Source: Ornithinibacillus caprae
GTDB lineage: Bacteria; Bacillota; Bacilli; Bacillales; Amphibacillaceae
Assembly (NCBI RefSeq): GCF_009728145.1
Contig: NZ_WOCA01000011.1
Coordinates: forward strand, 62,001 to 126,000
Length of the DNA: 64,000 nt
Direction: 5' to 3'
The notes under the pieces are model-generated. The model worked only from the letters and a program-made list of their open reading frames with translations. It had not been told where the DNA came from and did not search any database. Shown one piece after another: positions 1 through 8,442 of the stretch. The position numbers and the translations under genes are program-made. Position 1 is the first letter of the stretch. Each line of letters begins with the position of its first letter.

Positions 1-12
1 GGAGGTTTAAAG

Positions 13-753
13 ATGAAAGTAAAAGAGGTAGCAGATTTGGTTGGGATTAGTGTGCGCACACTTCATCATTATGATGAAATAGGATTATTATCCCCTGATC
101 AGACAACTGAGTCCGGATACCGAATTTATTCTCAAGCCAATTTGGAAACGTTACAACAGATTTTGTTTTTTAAAGAATTAGGCTTCCCTTTGAAAAAAAT
201 AAAGGAAATTATCACCAGTCCATCGTTTGATCGAAATGAAGCATTAGAACTACATCGGAAAATGCTTTTAGAAAAACGAAAGCGGCTAGATCAAATGATA
301 CGAACGATTGATAAAACGATGCGACACACGAAAGGAGAAATTGAAATGAGTAATGAAGAGAAGTTTGAAGGCTTTGACTTTAGTCATAACCCTTATGAGC
401 AAGAAGCTCGTGAACGTTGGGGAGATACAGCAGTTGATGAATCTAATGCCAAGATTGGTAAGATGTCTAAAGAGCAACAAAAAGCCTTAGAAGAAGAATT
501 TGATTTGCTTTATAAAGAATTGGCATCGATCCGACATGAACCAGCAGATTCTGATGTAGCACAGGAAGGGATTAAACGCTGGTATAATTACTTGAACAGA
601 ATAGGTAACTACTCATTGGATGCGTTCAAAGGACTTGGTCAAATGTATGTAGATGATGTACGTTTTACCAAAAACATTGATAAATATGGAGAAGGATTAG
701 CTGTATTTATGAGAGATGCAATGGCAGTTTATGCGGATAAAAATAAAGACTAA
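13..753 (+). CDS. MerR-family regulator, TipA type
   Basis: Transcriptional activator of 246 residues. Residues 1-70 form a MerR winged-helix DNA-binding domain (starts MKVKEVADLVGIS, with the HYDEIGLL turn). Residues 75-110 form the dimerisation coiled coil. From about residue 112 to the end is a TipAS antibiotic-recognition domain (FDFSHNPYEQEARERWGD region). In Streptomyces the TipAS domain covalently captures thiopeptides and activates drug-resistance genes; here the ligand is unknown. A GGAGG ribosome site lies at the first bases of the window, 7 nt before the ATG. A strong terminator follows, so the gene is probably monocistronic. Family assignment is firm; target genes are not known, though an ABC exporter lies next door. 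Confidence 0.9.
   Translation: MKVKEVADLVGISVRTLHHYDEIGLLSPDQTTESGYRIYSQANLETLQQILFFKELGFPLKKIKEIITSPSFDRNEALELHRKMLLEKRKRLDQMIRTIDKTMRHTKGEIEMSNEEKFEGFDFSHNPYEQEARERWGDTAVDESNAKIGKMSKEQQKALEEEFDLLYKELASIRHEPADSDVAQEGIKRWYNYLNRIGNYSLDAFKGLGQMYVDDVRFTKNIDKYGEGLAVFMRDAMAVYADKNKD
346..753 (+). CDS. Possible internal product: free TipAS-like ligand-binding domain
   Basis: Inside the MerR gene an in-frame ATG (codon 112) sits exactly at the start of the TipAS domain. It is preceded by AAAGGAG at 331-337 with an 8-nt spacer, a near-perfect ribosome site. Translation from here would give a 135-residue free ligand-binding domain. Streptomyces tipA is known to make both TipAL and a separately translated TipAS, which sequesters drug. 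The ribosome site is seen; actual use of the internal start is inference. Confidence 0.45.
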   Translation: MSNEEKFEGFDFSHNPYEQEARERWGDTAVDESNAKIGKMSKEQQKALEEEFDLLYKELASIRHEPADSDVAQEGIKRWYNYLNRIGNYSLDAFKGLGQMYVDDVRFTKNIDKYGEGLAVFMRDAMAVYADKNKD

Positions 754-760
754 AGAATGA

Positions 761-790
761 AGAAGGCAGTCTGAGACTGTCTTCTTTTTT
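761..790 (+). terminator. Rho-independent terminator
   Basis: Stem AGAAGGCAGTC / GACTGTCTTCT with a 3-base loop, followed by a run of T. It ends the MerR/TipA-type gene. Confidence 0.85.
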
Positions 791-803
791 AAATCTTATT
801 ATA

Positions 804-864
804 AGTGATTACTCACTTTACAAGTAAAACGCACACGTGTATATTGAAAGTGAGTAATCACTCA
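804..864 (+). promoter_or_regulatory. Promoter flanked by two TetR-type operators
   Basis: Two palindromes of the same type, AGTGA-TTAC-TCACT (804-817) and TGAGT-AATC-ACTCA (851-864), flank a sigma-A promoter with TTTACA at 817-822, a 17-bp spacer and TATATT at 840-845. The operator centres are about 47 bp apart. The downstream ABC exporter genes and the TetR gene at 2750 suggest that this TetR protein represses here. The palindromes and hexamers are seen; the regulator pairing is inferred. Confidence 0.65.
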
Positions 865-915
865 TTTTGACGTGGTGACTTGGTATGAATAACAAAAATA
901 GAAGGGATGAAGAGG

Positions 916-1653
916 ATGTCTAATCTAACTCCATGTGTTTCTGTTCAAAATGTATCCAAATATTTTGGGAAGCAGCAAGTGTTAAAAGAGATTAATCTTG
1001 AAATCTTGCGGGGAGAAATTTTTGGTTTGTTAGGACCATCAGGTGCTGGTAAGACAACATTAGTAAAAGAGCTTTCGGGACTGGATCAACCAACTTCAGG
1101 TGAAAATTACCTATTTAATGAGAAAATGCCATCGCTTGAATTAATAAATCGAATTGGGTATATGGCTCAATCGGATGCATTATATTTAGAGCTGTCAGCA
1201 AAAGAGAACATAGAGTTCTTTGCAAGTTTATATGGATTAAAAAGAAATAAGCAAAAACAAAGGATACAAGAAGTGATGGAAATGGTTAATCTAGCTGAAC
1301 ACCTTGATAAATTGGTAGGAGATTATTCGGGTGGAATGAAAAGAAGACTATCTCTAGCAATTGCATTGCTTCATGATCCAGAAATTCTAATTCTTGATGA
1401 ACCAACAGTTGGGATTGATCCGTTGTTACGTAAAAGCATATGGGATTCATTTTATGAATTGAATAAAAAAGGTACGACAATTATTATTACAACCCATGTA
1501 ATGGATGAAGCAGAAAAATGTGATCGCCTTGGACTTATGCGTGATGGTTCACTTATTGCAGTTGGTACACCTAATGAATTAAAAGAAAAAACTAATTCTG
1601 ACACAATTGAAAAAGCATTTCTAGTATATGGGGGTGTTTCTGATGAGAATTAA
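916..1653 (+). CDS. ABC transporter ATP-binding protein (ABC-2 exporter type)
   Basis: Cytoplasmic ATPase of about 245 residues that powers the adjoining permease. Walker A GPSGAGKTT (near residue 40), signature YSGGMKRRLS, Walker B ILILDEPT and switch His TTHVMDEAE are all intact. I prefer the ATG at 916 because GAAGGG at 901-906 is then 9 nt upstream; an in-frame ATG at 907 touches that ribosome site. The gene overlaps the permease by 11 nt. With permease and TetR it resembles the B. subtilis yfiLMN-yfiR drug-efflux layout, though with one permease rather than two. Substrate not predictable. Confidence 0.9.
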   Translation: MSNLTPCVSVQNVSKYFGKQQVLKEINLEILRGEIFGLLGPSGAGKTTLVKELSGLDQPTSGENYLFNEKMPSLELINRIGYMAQSDALYLELSAKENIEFFASLYGLKRNKQKQRIQEVMEMVNLAEHLDKLVGDYSGGMKRRLSLAIALLHDPEILILDEPTVGIDPLLRKSIWDSFYELNKKGTTIIITTHVMDEAEKCDRLGLMRDGSLIAVGTPNELKEKTNSDTIEKAFLVYGGVSDEN

Positions 1654-2671
1654 GGCATTAACTATTCGTATATTAAGGCAGATAATTCGTGATAAACGAA
1701 CAGTTGCGATGTTAATATTTGCTCCTATGCTCGTGCTTACGATGCTTCACTTCGTTTTTAATGGAGACGATTATGTTCCAAAAGTAGGGCTTGTCGATGT
1801 TCCACAACCAGTTCTATCTGAATTAGACTTATCAAGTGCAGAAATCTCTGAATATGAATCAGAAGATACTGCAAAGGAAGCTTTATCCAAACAAGAGTTA
1901 GATGGATACATTCTATTTAAGAATCAGGAGCCGTTTATTTATCTTGAGGGAAGTGATCCAACGGTGAATGGGGAAACAATGCGTTGGTTACAATCTGTAT
2001 TTAAACCACTACAAAATACAGGAGTAAATATAGATTTAGAGGTTACGTATCTACATGGATCTAGTGAGATGGGGCAGTTTGATTATTTTGGGCCAGTTTT
2101 ACTTGGTTTTTTCGTTTTCTTTTTTGTTTTTATTATAGCTGGTGTATCCTTTATACGAGAACGAACAACTGGAACACTAGAAAGGCTACTATCTACTCCA
2201 CTACGTAAGTGGGAAATTGTATTGGGATATGTTCTTGGTTTTGGAATATTTGCGATGATTCAATCAACATTGGTTGCTACATTTTCTATTTATGTTCTTG
2301 ATATGATGATGGAGGGAGCGTTTTTCTATTTATTAATCATTATTCTAGCACTTGCTTTTACTGCACTTACTCTAGGTATTTTAATTTCAACTTTTGCAAA
2401 CAACGAATTACAAATGATTCAATTTATCCCAGTTATTATTGTACCTCAAGTTTTCTTCTCTGGTTTATTTAACTTGGAGACTATTTCAGATTGGTTAAGC
2501 TGGGTTGGACCAATTACGCCATTATACTATGCTGCACAAGCCCTACGAGATGTAATGGTTAGAGGATATGGCTGGGGAGATATATACATAGAAATTATTG
2601 TTCTTTTTGGATTCTCGCTGTTGTTTATATTTTTAAATGTGATTGCACTTCGGAAGTACAGAAAAATATAA
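1643..2671 (+). CDS. ABC-2 family exporter permease
   Basis: Integral membrane partner of the preceding ATPase, 342 residues. It has one N-terminal membrane segment (about residues 20-35), a large extracytoplasmic domain (about 40-150), and five hydrophobic segments in the C-terminal half including the conserved RERTTGTLERLLSTPL loop of the ABC-2/YhgE-like family. ATG at 1643 is favoured over 1628 because GGGGGTG at 1630-1636 is a well-placed ribosome site. The start overlaps the ATPase gene, implying translational coupling. Function as a drug or lipid exporter is inferred from family and the TetR neighbour. Confidence 0.88.
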   Translation: MRIKALTIRILRQIIRDKRTVAMLIFAPMLVLTMLHFVFNGDDYVPKVGLVDVPQPVLSELDLSSAEISEYESEDTAKEALSKQELDGYILFKNQEPFIYLEGSDPTVNGETMRWLQSVFKPLQNTGVNIDLEVTYLHGSSEMGQFDYFGPVLLGFFVFFFVFIIAGVSFIRERTTGTLERLLSTPLRKWEIVLGYVLGFGIFAMIQSTLVATFSIYVLDMMMEGAFFYLLIIILALAFTALTLGILISTFANNELQMIQFIPVIIVPQVFFSGLFNLETISDWLSWVGPITPLYYAAQALRDVMVRGYGWGDIYIEIIVLFGFSLLFIFLNVIALRKYRKI

Positions 2672-2749
2672 TGATTCGTCTGTTGCATCTTTTGTCTGAA
2701 ATGCATTATTATAAAATATATGTCTAATTAGGATTCGAGGAGAAGAAAG

Positions 2750-3367
2750 TTGTTTACTGATGATCAAAAACTAACCGAAAAACAAAAAGGAATTCTCGCT
2801 GCAGCAACAGAGTTATTTGCTGAAAAAGGTTATGCTGCTACTTCTACAAGTGAAATTGCTAAAAAAGCTGGCGTAGCTGAAGGAACGATTTTTAGACATT
2901 ATAAAACGAAAAAGGAATTACTTCTTTCCGTAGTTTCCCCAGTTATGGTAAAAGTACTTGCTCCAATTATAAAAAGGGATCTAAATAAGGTGCTTGATCA
3001 AGAATTTGAAACGTACCAAGAATTTATTCGAGCGATGATTGAAAATAGAATTGAATTTGTACAAAGTAACCTACCACTAATTCGTATCCTTATTCAAGAA
3101 CTTCCTTTTCATTCGGATTTAAAGGAGCAATTCATTGAACATATAGGAAAAGAGGTCTTAGGACGTTTTAGGCAAATAGTTAAGCATTACCAAGCAAAAG
3201 GGCAGATCATAGATATGCATCCAGATACAATTATACGTATGACAGGAGCTTCTATTTTATCGTATATTGTTCCTAGGTATGTGTTAATACCTGAAGCGAA
3301 CTGGAATGATGAGGAAGAAATTGACAGGATTATACATATTTTATCAACTGGAATAGCTACGGGGTAG
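2750..3367 (+). CDS. TetR-family transcriptional regulator
   Basis: A 205-residue repressor. The N-terminal helix-turn-helix is clear at residues 13-60 (TSEIAKKAGVAEGTIFRHY then KTKKELL); the C-terminal helical ligand pocket is divergent. It uses a TTG start with GAGGAG 7 nt upstream. It is co-directional with the ABC exporter genes, 78 nt after them, and probably represses the exporter promoter through the paired palindromes near 804-864. The B. subtilis counterpart by position would be YfiR. Ligand unknown. Confidence 0.9.
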   Translation: MFTDDQKLTEKQKGILAAATELFAEKGYAATSTSEIAKKAGVAEGTIFRHYKTKKELLLSVVSPVMVKVLAPIIKRDLNKVLDQEFETYQEFIRAMIENRIEFVQSNLPLIRILIQELPFHSDLKEQFIEHIGKEVLGRFRQIVKHYQAKGQIIDMHPDTIIRMTGASILSYIVPRYVLIPEANWNDEEEIDRIIHILSTGIATG

Positions 3368-3393
3368 CAGGTGTTTTTTATTTGTAAAACATG

Positions 3394-3430
3394 GAAAAAG
3401 TGGCATGAGTGTACAATGCCACTTTTTTTA
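3394..3430. terminator. Bidirectional terminator
   Basis: Stem AAAAAGTGGCAT / ATGCCACTTTTT with T-rich flanks on both strands. It lies between the convergent TetR gene and the thiamine operon and can serve both. Confidence 0.8.
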
Positions 3431-3502
3431 CTTTTTCTTAAGATTTTGTTGTGGAATAAGGATCCTTCAGTATCCAAGGGACTAAAATACCTAGTGAGCA
3501 GG

Positions 3503-4126
3503 TTACAGTTGTTCTACAGCACCTTGAATATTTTGTGCATTTGTAATTGCAGATATGACAGCTACTCCATCAGCCCCTGCCTCAATTACGCTATGTGCAT
3601 TTTCGGTATTAATGCCACCAATACCTACGAGTGGCATGTTAGGAAACTGAGCTCGTAATGATTGAATCCAATCTACACCTACAGGTTGTTTAGCATCCTG
3701 CTTCGTAGTAGTACCGAATATTGGCCCAGCACCAAGATAATCTACTAATTGTATTGGGCTTTGATCAACCTCACGGACGTTGGAGACAGAAAGACCAATC
3801 ATTTTATTAGGAAATAGTTCACGAATCTTTTGGACGGATATATCGTCTTGACCTACATGAATTCCATCTGCATCTAAGGGTTCTACTAAGTCGATATCAT
3901 CATTAACGATAAAAAGTATGTCATGCTCTTTACAGATCTTCCGTAGCTCTTTACCTAACTCGAGTTTCTCTTTTCCAATAAGTGCCCCTTTTTCTTTTTC
4001 TCTATATTGAAAGGAAGTGATTCCTGCTTTTGCAGCTAACTCTAAGGTTGCTACAGGATCTGTTTGACAGTTTTGCGATCCCATAACGAAGTATTTTCGT
4101 AATGATTTTCTAAGTGATTGATGCAT
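3503..4126 (-). CDS. thiE: Thiamine-phosphate synthase ThiE
   Basis: Joins hydroxymethylpyrimidine diphosphate and thiazole phosphate to make thiamine phosphate in the cytoplasm. 207 residues, normal for ThiE. Typical motifs: YFVMGSQN near the start, QYREKE, VNDDIDL, DGIHVGQDD, GPIFGTTTK (pyrophosphate loop) and VGIGGI...GADGVAVISAI at the end. The start ATG has AAAGGAG upstream, overlapping the end of thiM. Last gene of the operon thiW-tenA-thiD-thiM-thiE, read from the TPP riboswitch. Confidence 0.96.
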   Translation of the reverse strand: MHQSLRKSLRKYFVMGSQNCQTDPVATLELAAKAGITSFQYREKEKGALIGKEKLELGKELRKICKEHDILFIVNDDIDLVEPLDADGIHVGQDDISVQKIRELFPNKMIGLSVSNVREVDQSPIQLVDYLGAGPIFGTTTKQDAKQPVGVDWIQSLRAQFPNMPLVGIGGINTENAHSVIEAGADGVAVISAITNAQNIQGAVEQL

Positions 4127-4129
4127 GGA

Positions 4130-4900
4130 TTATCTCCTTTCAAACTCTTCTATATTCATTGATAGTGCGTCAATGAAATGGGGAATAAAGGTTCCGGGCC
4201 CCTTTACCTCTGGCTTAGAGGCGGCATAATCGGCAGCTAAACCGTAAAATGAAACAGCTGCTAATGCTTGTTGGTCAATCGAATGCTTCGTTGTTAAGCA
4301 TGCGGTTAAAATGGAACCTAATAAGCATCCAGCACCAGTAATCTTTGTTAGAAGCTCGTTACCCAATTGATTGTGAATAAGCTTTGAACTAGTGCAAATG
4401 ATATCGGTTTTTCCTGTTAGTACTGCCGTAGTTTTATAGGTTTTAGCTATTTTAATTGCCACTTCCTCTGCATCTCCATCTCCAATAGATTCCACACCTT
4501 TTGATTTCCATGGAATGTCTACTAAATGAGCAAGCTCACTAGCATTTCCCTTGATTGCCGTTGGCTGAACTTCGTTTAGTATCTTTTTCATCATAGAAGA
4601 TCGAAAAGGAGTCGCCACAACACCTACAGGGTCAAGAACTACTGGTATGTTTCTATCATTCGCCGTTTTGCCTGCTAGAATCATAGCTGAAACTTCTGAT
4701 AGGTTTAAGGTTCCAATGTTAATTAATACGCCATCTGCTACTGTTGCCATATCTTTCGCTTCTTCTTCTGCTTTAGCCATTATCGGTGCTCCGCCAAAAG
4801 CAAGGAGGCCATTCGCAGTAAAGTTCATAACTACTTGATTGGTTAAATGATGGATTAGTGGCTGTTTTTTCCCTACATCTTTTATGATGGAATAATTCAT
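4130..4900 (-). CDS. thiM: Hydroxyethylthiazole kinase ThiM
   Basis: Phosphorylates 4-methyl-5-(2-hydroxyethyl)thiazole for thiamine salvage. 256 residues. Family signatures: PLIHHLTNQVVMNFTANG near the N-terminus, GGAPIMAKAEEE, VLDPVGVVATPFR, IKGNASE, and the catalytic anion-hole region TGAGCLLGS near residue 190. The ATG overlaps the thiD stop in an ATGA junction, so the two are translationally coupled. Confidence 0.96.
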   Translation of the reverse strand: MNYSIIKDVGKKQPLIHHLTNQVVMNFTANGLLAFGGAPIMAKAEEEAKDMATVADGVLINIGTLNLSEVSAMILAGKTANDRNIPVVLDPVGVVATPFRSSMMKKILNEVQPTAIKGNASELAHLVDIPWKSKGVESIGDGDAEEVAIKIAKTYKTTAVLTGKTDIICTSSKLIHNQLGNELLTKITGAGCLLGSILTACLTTKHSIDQQALAAVSFYGLAADYAASKPEVKGPGTFIPHFIDALSMNIEEFERR

Positions 4901-5703
4901 TGCTCCACCTCATTCATCCTTATAGCAAAGTGATTAGTTGGTCCATTTCCACTTCCAAGAGCAAAAGATCGTTCTATTGCCTTCGTCACAAAATACTTTG
5001 CTTTTTCTACGGCTTTAGGTAGTGGTGTTCCTTGACTTAAATAAGCGGTTATGGCAGCCGAATACGTACATCCGGTACCATGAGTGTTTTTGGTATCAAT
5101 TCGTTTTGCTGTGAATGTATGCATTGTTTCGCCGTCATAGAGAAAATCTATTGCCTCTCCAGACAAGTGACCACCTTTAACTAGAGCAGCGCCTGCACCA
5201 TAGTTATGGACGATCTCATTTGCTGCATCTTGCATATCAGTAATCGTATGGATAGGCTTGCCAGTAATGAATTCAGCCTCTGGAATATTAGGAGTAACGA
5301 TGGATGTTAAAGGTAATAGATGTTCTCGTAAGTAACTCCGAGCTTCTACATCGATCAATGCATCCCCGCTCGTTGCTACCATGACAGGATCCATTACATA
5401 TGGTGCGCTTATAGTTTCTATTTTTTGTTTTATTACCTGCATCATTTCAATATTTGCAATCATACCTGTTTTAAATGCATGAACAGGTATATCTGACAGT
5501 ACAGAGTCTAATTGCTGACTAATCATTTCCTTTGGTAGGTGATGTACTGCTTGAACTCCAGTAGTATTTTGGGCAACAACGGAGGTGATAATAGACATAC
5601 CATAGCATTTTAATTCCTGAAATGTTTTAAGGTCCGCATGAATTCCTGCTCCACCACTAGGATCAGTTCCAGCTATTGTTAGTGCGCATGAAACATTTGT
5701 CAT
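4897..5703 (-). CDS. thiD: Hydroxymethylpyrimidine/phosphomethylpyrimidine kinase ThiD
   Basis: Performs two successive phosphorylations of the pyrimidine moiety of thiamine. About 268 residues from the ATG at 5703. This start gives the canonical N-terminus (ALTIAGTDPSGGAGIHADLK) and has GAAGGTGA upstream; the open frame extends 19 codons further into tenA but that is not needed. Further motifs: MDPVMVATSGD, VTPNIPEAE, LVKGGH, and the catalytic NTHGTGCTYSAAI. Four-base ATGA overlap with tenA upstream and with thiM downstream shows a tightly coupled operon. Confidence 0.95.
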   Translation of the reverse strand: MTNVSCALTIAGTDPSGGAGIHADLKTFQELKCYGMSIITSVVAQNTTGVQAVHHLPKEMISQQLDSVLSDIPVHAFKTGMIANIEMMQVIKQKIETISAPYVMDPVMVATSGDALIDVEARSYLREHLLPLTSIVTPNIPEAEFITGKPIHTITDMQDAANEIVHNYGAGAALVKGGHLSGEAIDFLYDGETMHTFTAKRIDTKNTHGTGCTYSAAITAYLSQGTPLPKAVEKAKYFVTKAIERSFALGSGNGPTNHFAIRMNEVEQ

Positions 5704-6389
5704 GTGAAGTTCACCTTCTCTTGTGATGGCCATTCTTCGAGTGTATAGGCCATTTCCCAAAATTTCAGTTCCAATTGACAGCTTTTTCGAAATGCATCTT
5801 TGATACGTAATTTTTCCTCCGGTGATATATGTGTTGCATATTGATCTAAAAGATTACGCATGTCGTTTGTTGTTTTTTCAACCCTAGAATCCGCATAAAA
5901 GCTGATCCAAGGATAAAAAGGATGTTCTTCTGTTGGGCGATATGTTTGGATTAGCTCTTTACCAATTTCCAAATAAGTCCAAGGACAAGGAAGTAAGGCC
6001 CCTACTATTTCCCCTAATGATCCTAGCTGTGCATGATACATCATGTGTTTTATATAGTGATCAGCTGTTGGGGGAAGAGGGTGGCCCTGAAGTTCCTCGT
6101 ATCCTACCCCTATATAATCACAAAAATTATGATGTGGGTGAATTTCATCGTTGAGGATGAAGTTGATTTTATCGTGAAAATAAGCAATATCCGTACGGTT
6201 CGTAGATTTTGCTAGAGCGATTCCATAGATTTTCATAAATGCATTTAAGTATTCGAAGTCAGCCTTAATATAATGTTCTATTGCCTTTTTATCTATATCT
6301 CCTCTTCCAATACCTTCTACAAATGGATGATTAAATATCATTTGAAAAATATCATCATTCTCTTTTCTTAATTGATCGGTAAAAGTCAT
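5700..6389 (-). CDS. tenA: Thiaminase II / aminopyrimidine aminohydrolase TenA
   Basis: Salvages thiamine breakdown products by hydrolysing aminomethylpyrimidine to hydroxymethylpyrimidine, which ThiD then uses. 229 residues of the all-helical TenA fold. The catalytic Cys lies in ALLPCPWTYLEIG; active-site acidic and aromatic residues are kept in KADFEYLNAFMK and NDEIHPHH; the C-terminal ELKFWEMAY helix is typical. ATG at 6389 has GGGAGGA upstream. Second gene of the riboswitch-controlled operon. Confidence 0.95.
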   Translation of the reverse strand: MTFTDQLRKENDDIFQMIFNHPFVEGIGRGDIDKKAIEHYIKADFEYLNAFMKIYGIALAKSTNRTDIAYFHDKINFILNDEIHPHHNFCDYIGVGYEELQGHPLPPTADHYIKHMMYHAQLGSLGEIVGALLPCPWTYLEIGKELIQTYRPTEEHPFYPWISFYADSRVEKTTNDMRNLLDQYATHISPEEKLRIKDAFRKSCQLELKFWEMAYTLEEWPSQEKVNFT

Positions 6390-6431
6390 CAAAATTCCTC
6401 CCTATAAAATTTAGATTCTAAGAAACTCACA

Positions 6432-6920
6432 TTATGTGTTTTGAACTAGGCTATCTTGATTTACTCGTGACAAGATAAACCAGCCCATAAGTGCACCAGT
6501 CATACTACTTACGAGAAATGATGGTAGAAAAGCAAATGCCCCAACGGAGCTTCCCATGAGCAGCATAGCGAATGGGACTGCAAAAAGTGACCCAATAATT
6601 CCAGTTCCTACTGCTTCTCCAATTACAGCTAAGATATTTTTTCTAAACTTTTGATAGAGATAGCCTGCAAGGAATGCTCCAATCATTCCGCCTGGAAATG
6701 CGAGCAATGTACCTAAACCAAGTAAGTTACGCAGTAAACCAATCATAAATGCAATAATTACTGCAGGTCCTGGTCCTAGTGTAACTGCTGCCATTACATT
6801 AACGGCGTGTTGGACAGGATATGCTTTTGCAATTCCTGCTGGAAACCAAAGTAACTGTGCCCCTAATGTTCCAATAGCTATAAAGATAGCCATTGTTGTT
6901 AATAATCGGGTTCGATTCAT
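6432..6920 (-). CDS. thiW: Thiamine-precursor transporter ThiW (ECF S component)
   Basis: Small integral membrane protein of 162 residues with about five to six hydrophobic segments. It fits the ThiW family of ECF-type substrate-binding subunits for the thiazole precursor, which needs a shared energising ECF module not seen in this window. Family-like features: PVQHAVNVMAAVTLGPG and GLLRNLLGLGTLLAFPGGM. First gene after the TPP riboswitch and attenuator, with AGGAGGG 7 nt before the ATG. Context of four thiamine salvage genes makes the call strong. Confidence 0.92.
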   Translation of the reverse strand: MNRTRLLTTMAIFIAIGTLGAQLLWFPAGIAKAYPVQHAVNVMAAVTLGPGPAVIIAFMIGLLRNLLGLGTLLAFPGGMIGAFLAGYLYQKFRKNILAVIGEAVGTGIIGSLFAVPFAMLLMGSSVGAFAFLPSFLVSSMTGALMGWFILSRVNQDSLVQNT

Positions 6921-6948
6921 TTTTTCCCTCCTGTCTTATAGGGAGACC

Positions 6949-6979
6949 AAAAAAAACCAGATCCACAAGAGGGACCTGG
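6949..6979 (-). terminator. Riboswitch-controlled attenuator terminator
   Basis: On the minus strand, CCAGGTCC / GGATCTGG hairpin with a 7-base loop followed by eight T. It lies between the TPP aptamer and the thiW ribosome site, the usual place for a transcription-terminating expression platform. Confidence 0.8.
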
Positions 6980-7017
6980 CTTTCATAAGCTGAAATAGAA
7001 TAGACATATATCGTCAG

Positions 7018-7118
7018 ACTACTTCCCTCCGCTGGTATTAACCAGATCAGGTCCATAAGAGTCGGAAAGCTTTCGTGCTTTCCTCTCAGCCCACGAATTT
7101 TTGGGCACCCCTAGTAGT
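7018..7118 (-). ncRNA. TPP riboswitch (THI element)
   Basis: Minus strand shows all conserved parts of the TPP aptamer: closing P1 stem ACTACT/AGTAGT, GGGGTGCCC, the CTGAGA segment, a variable GAAAGC/GCTTTC P3 extension, and ACCTGATCTGGTTAATACC followed by AGCGGAGGGA. Binding of thiamine pyrophosphate should favour the downstream attenuator and shut off the thiW-tenA-thiD-thiM-thiE operon. Confidence 0.97.
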
Positions 7119-7234
7119 AATGTATTAGTATTCAATTGTTCAAATTTACCATAACAAAAATAATTCAAATTGTCACTCAAAAAAAGCGAAAAGCGAAAAA
7201 AGACCTAGTAATTTGAAAAAATAATAAGTTTTAT

Positions 7235-7274
7235 TTCGTTAAAAATGCTAAAATATAGTATCGGTTTAACGGAA
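7235..7274. promoter_or_regulatory. Inverted repeat before the LytTR-fusion gene
   Basis: TTCGTTAAA (7235-7243) and TTTAACGGAA (7265-7274) form an interrupted inverted repeat just upstream of the LytTR gene. It encloses TAAAAT, a possible -10 box. It could be a LytTR autoregulatory site; no protein-binding evidence exists in the sequence itself. Confidence 0.35.
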
Positions 7275-7296
7275 TTTATGAAGAAAGGTGATATGA

Positions 7297-8334
7297 TTGG
7301 CAGTATTATCTATCCAAAATGTTGAAAAGCACACCAAAGATATGATTCTATTTCCACCATTTAATTTAACAATTGATAAAGGACAAGTTGTTGCAGTTCA
7401 TTCTAATTTAAATGTAAGGTTGGCTTTAATGGACATGTTTCTAAGAAAAACAGTGATTCCTAATGGGGACATTCTTATTAACGGGAGTAGTATTTCAGAG
7501 AATAAACAAATTTATTTAAAACAAGTGTGTATTTCCTTTTATGAAGAAGGGTTGTATGAACGATTATCCATACTAGATCATTTTAAATTATATAAGCAAT
7601 TATATGGATTTAATCAACCGTTTGATAACATTCTACATATTACTCAGTTAGACGAAATAAAACATAACAAGATAAAAAATCTAACTCATTCTCAAAAGAG
7701 GAGAGTTCAATTTGCTCGTGTTTTATTCCAAAATCCATCCTTTTATTTATTTGAGGAACCGGACCTAAACGTGGATATAGAAACAAGAAGTATTTTTATA
7801 AATATTACTAAAAAACTTCTAGAAGCAGGAAAAAGTATCCTAGTGTTAACTGGGAATATAGAGAGTGCACTCATTATTTCAGATCGTGTCTACCGTTTAC
7901 ATGAAGCTGGGTTACAACCATATGTAGTAGAAAAAGATGCTGAGGAACTGAATTCGGATCCAAGTGAAACAGAAAATGATCGAGAAGAAGTGTTCCAATT
8001 TAACAAGATACCCACAAAAATTAACGAGAAGATTGTACTTTTTGATCCTCCAGAAATCGATTATATTGAGAGTAATGAAGGACAATCCAATGTTTATATA
8101 AAAGGAGAAGCTTTTCCGAGTGTATTTACGTTAAATGATTTAGAGGAGCGTTTAAAGCCGTATGGTTTCTTCAGATGTCATCGATCGTATATTGTTAACT
8201 TACAAAAGGTCCGAGAAGTAATTACTTGGACAAGAAATAGTTATAGTCTCGTATTAGATGACCAACCAAAGTCATCTATTCCACTGTCTAAGACAAAAAT
8301 GGCTCAATTAAAGGAAATGTTGGGACTTAAATAG
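7297..8334 (+). CDS. Degenerate ABC ATPase fused to a LytTR DNA-binding domain
   Basis: 345 residues in two parts. Residues 1-210 follow the ABC ATPase fold, but the Walker A loop is lost (VHSNLNVRLALM in place of GxxGxGKS), the signature is LTHSQKRRVQFAR and Walker B reads FYLFEEPD, so ATP hydrolysis is unlikely. Residues 230-345 are a LytTR domain (IDYIES, GFFRCHRSYIVNL, SIPLSKTKM). It starts at TTG with AAGGTGAT upstream. The following two genes form a complete ABC exporter, so this protein probably regulates it by sensing the transporter or its nucleotide state. Fusions of this kind occur in Firmicutes but are little studied. Confidence 0.88.
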   Translation: MAVLSIQNVEKHTKDMILFPPFNLTIDKGQVVAVHSNLNVRLALMDMFLRKTVIPNGDILINGSSISENKQIYLKQVCISFYEEGLYERLSILDHFKLYKQLYGFNQPFDNILHITQLDEIKHNKIKNLTHSQKRRVQFARVLFQNPSFYLFEEPDLNVDIETRSIFINITKKLLEAGKSILVLTGNIESALIISDRVYRLHEAGLQPYVVEKDAEELNSDPSETENDREEVFQFNKIPTKINEKIVLFDPPEIDYIESNEGQSNVYIKGEAFPSVFTLNDLEERLKPYGFFRCHRSYIVNLQKVREVITWTRNSYSLVLDDQPKSSIPLSKTKMAQLKEMLGLK

Positions 8335-8442
8335 GATCCATTCAACCTTAATTTTACTCTTTTCATGGTAAAAATACTGTTTTTGTCTGTTTCTTTATCT
8401 ATTCTATAGGTAACACACCAAACTAACAGGAGGAGATAATCA

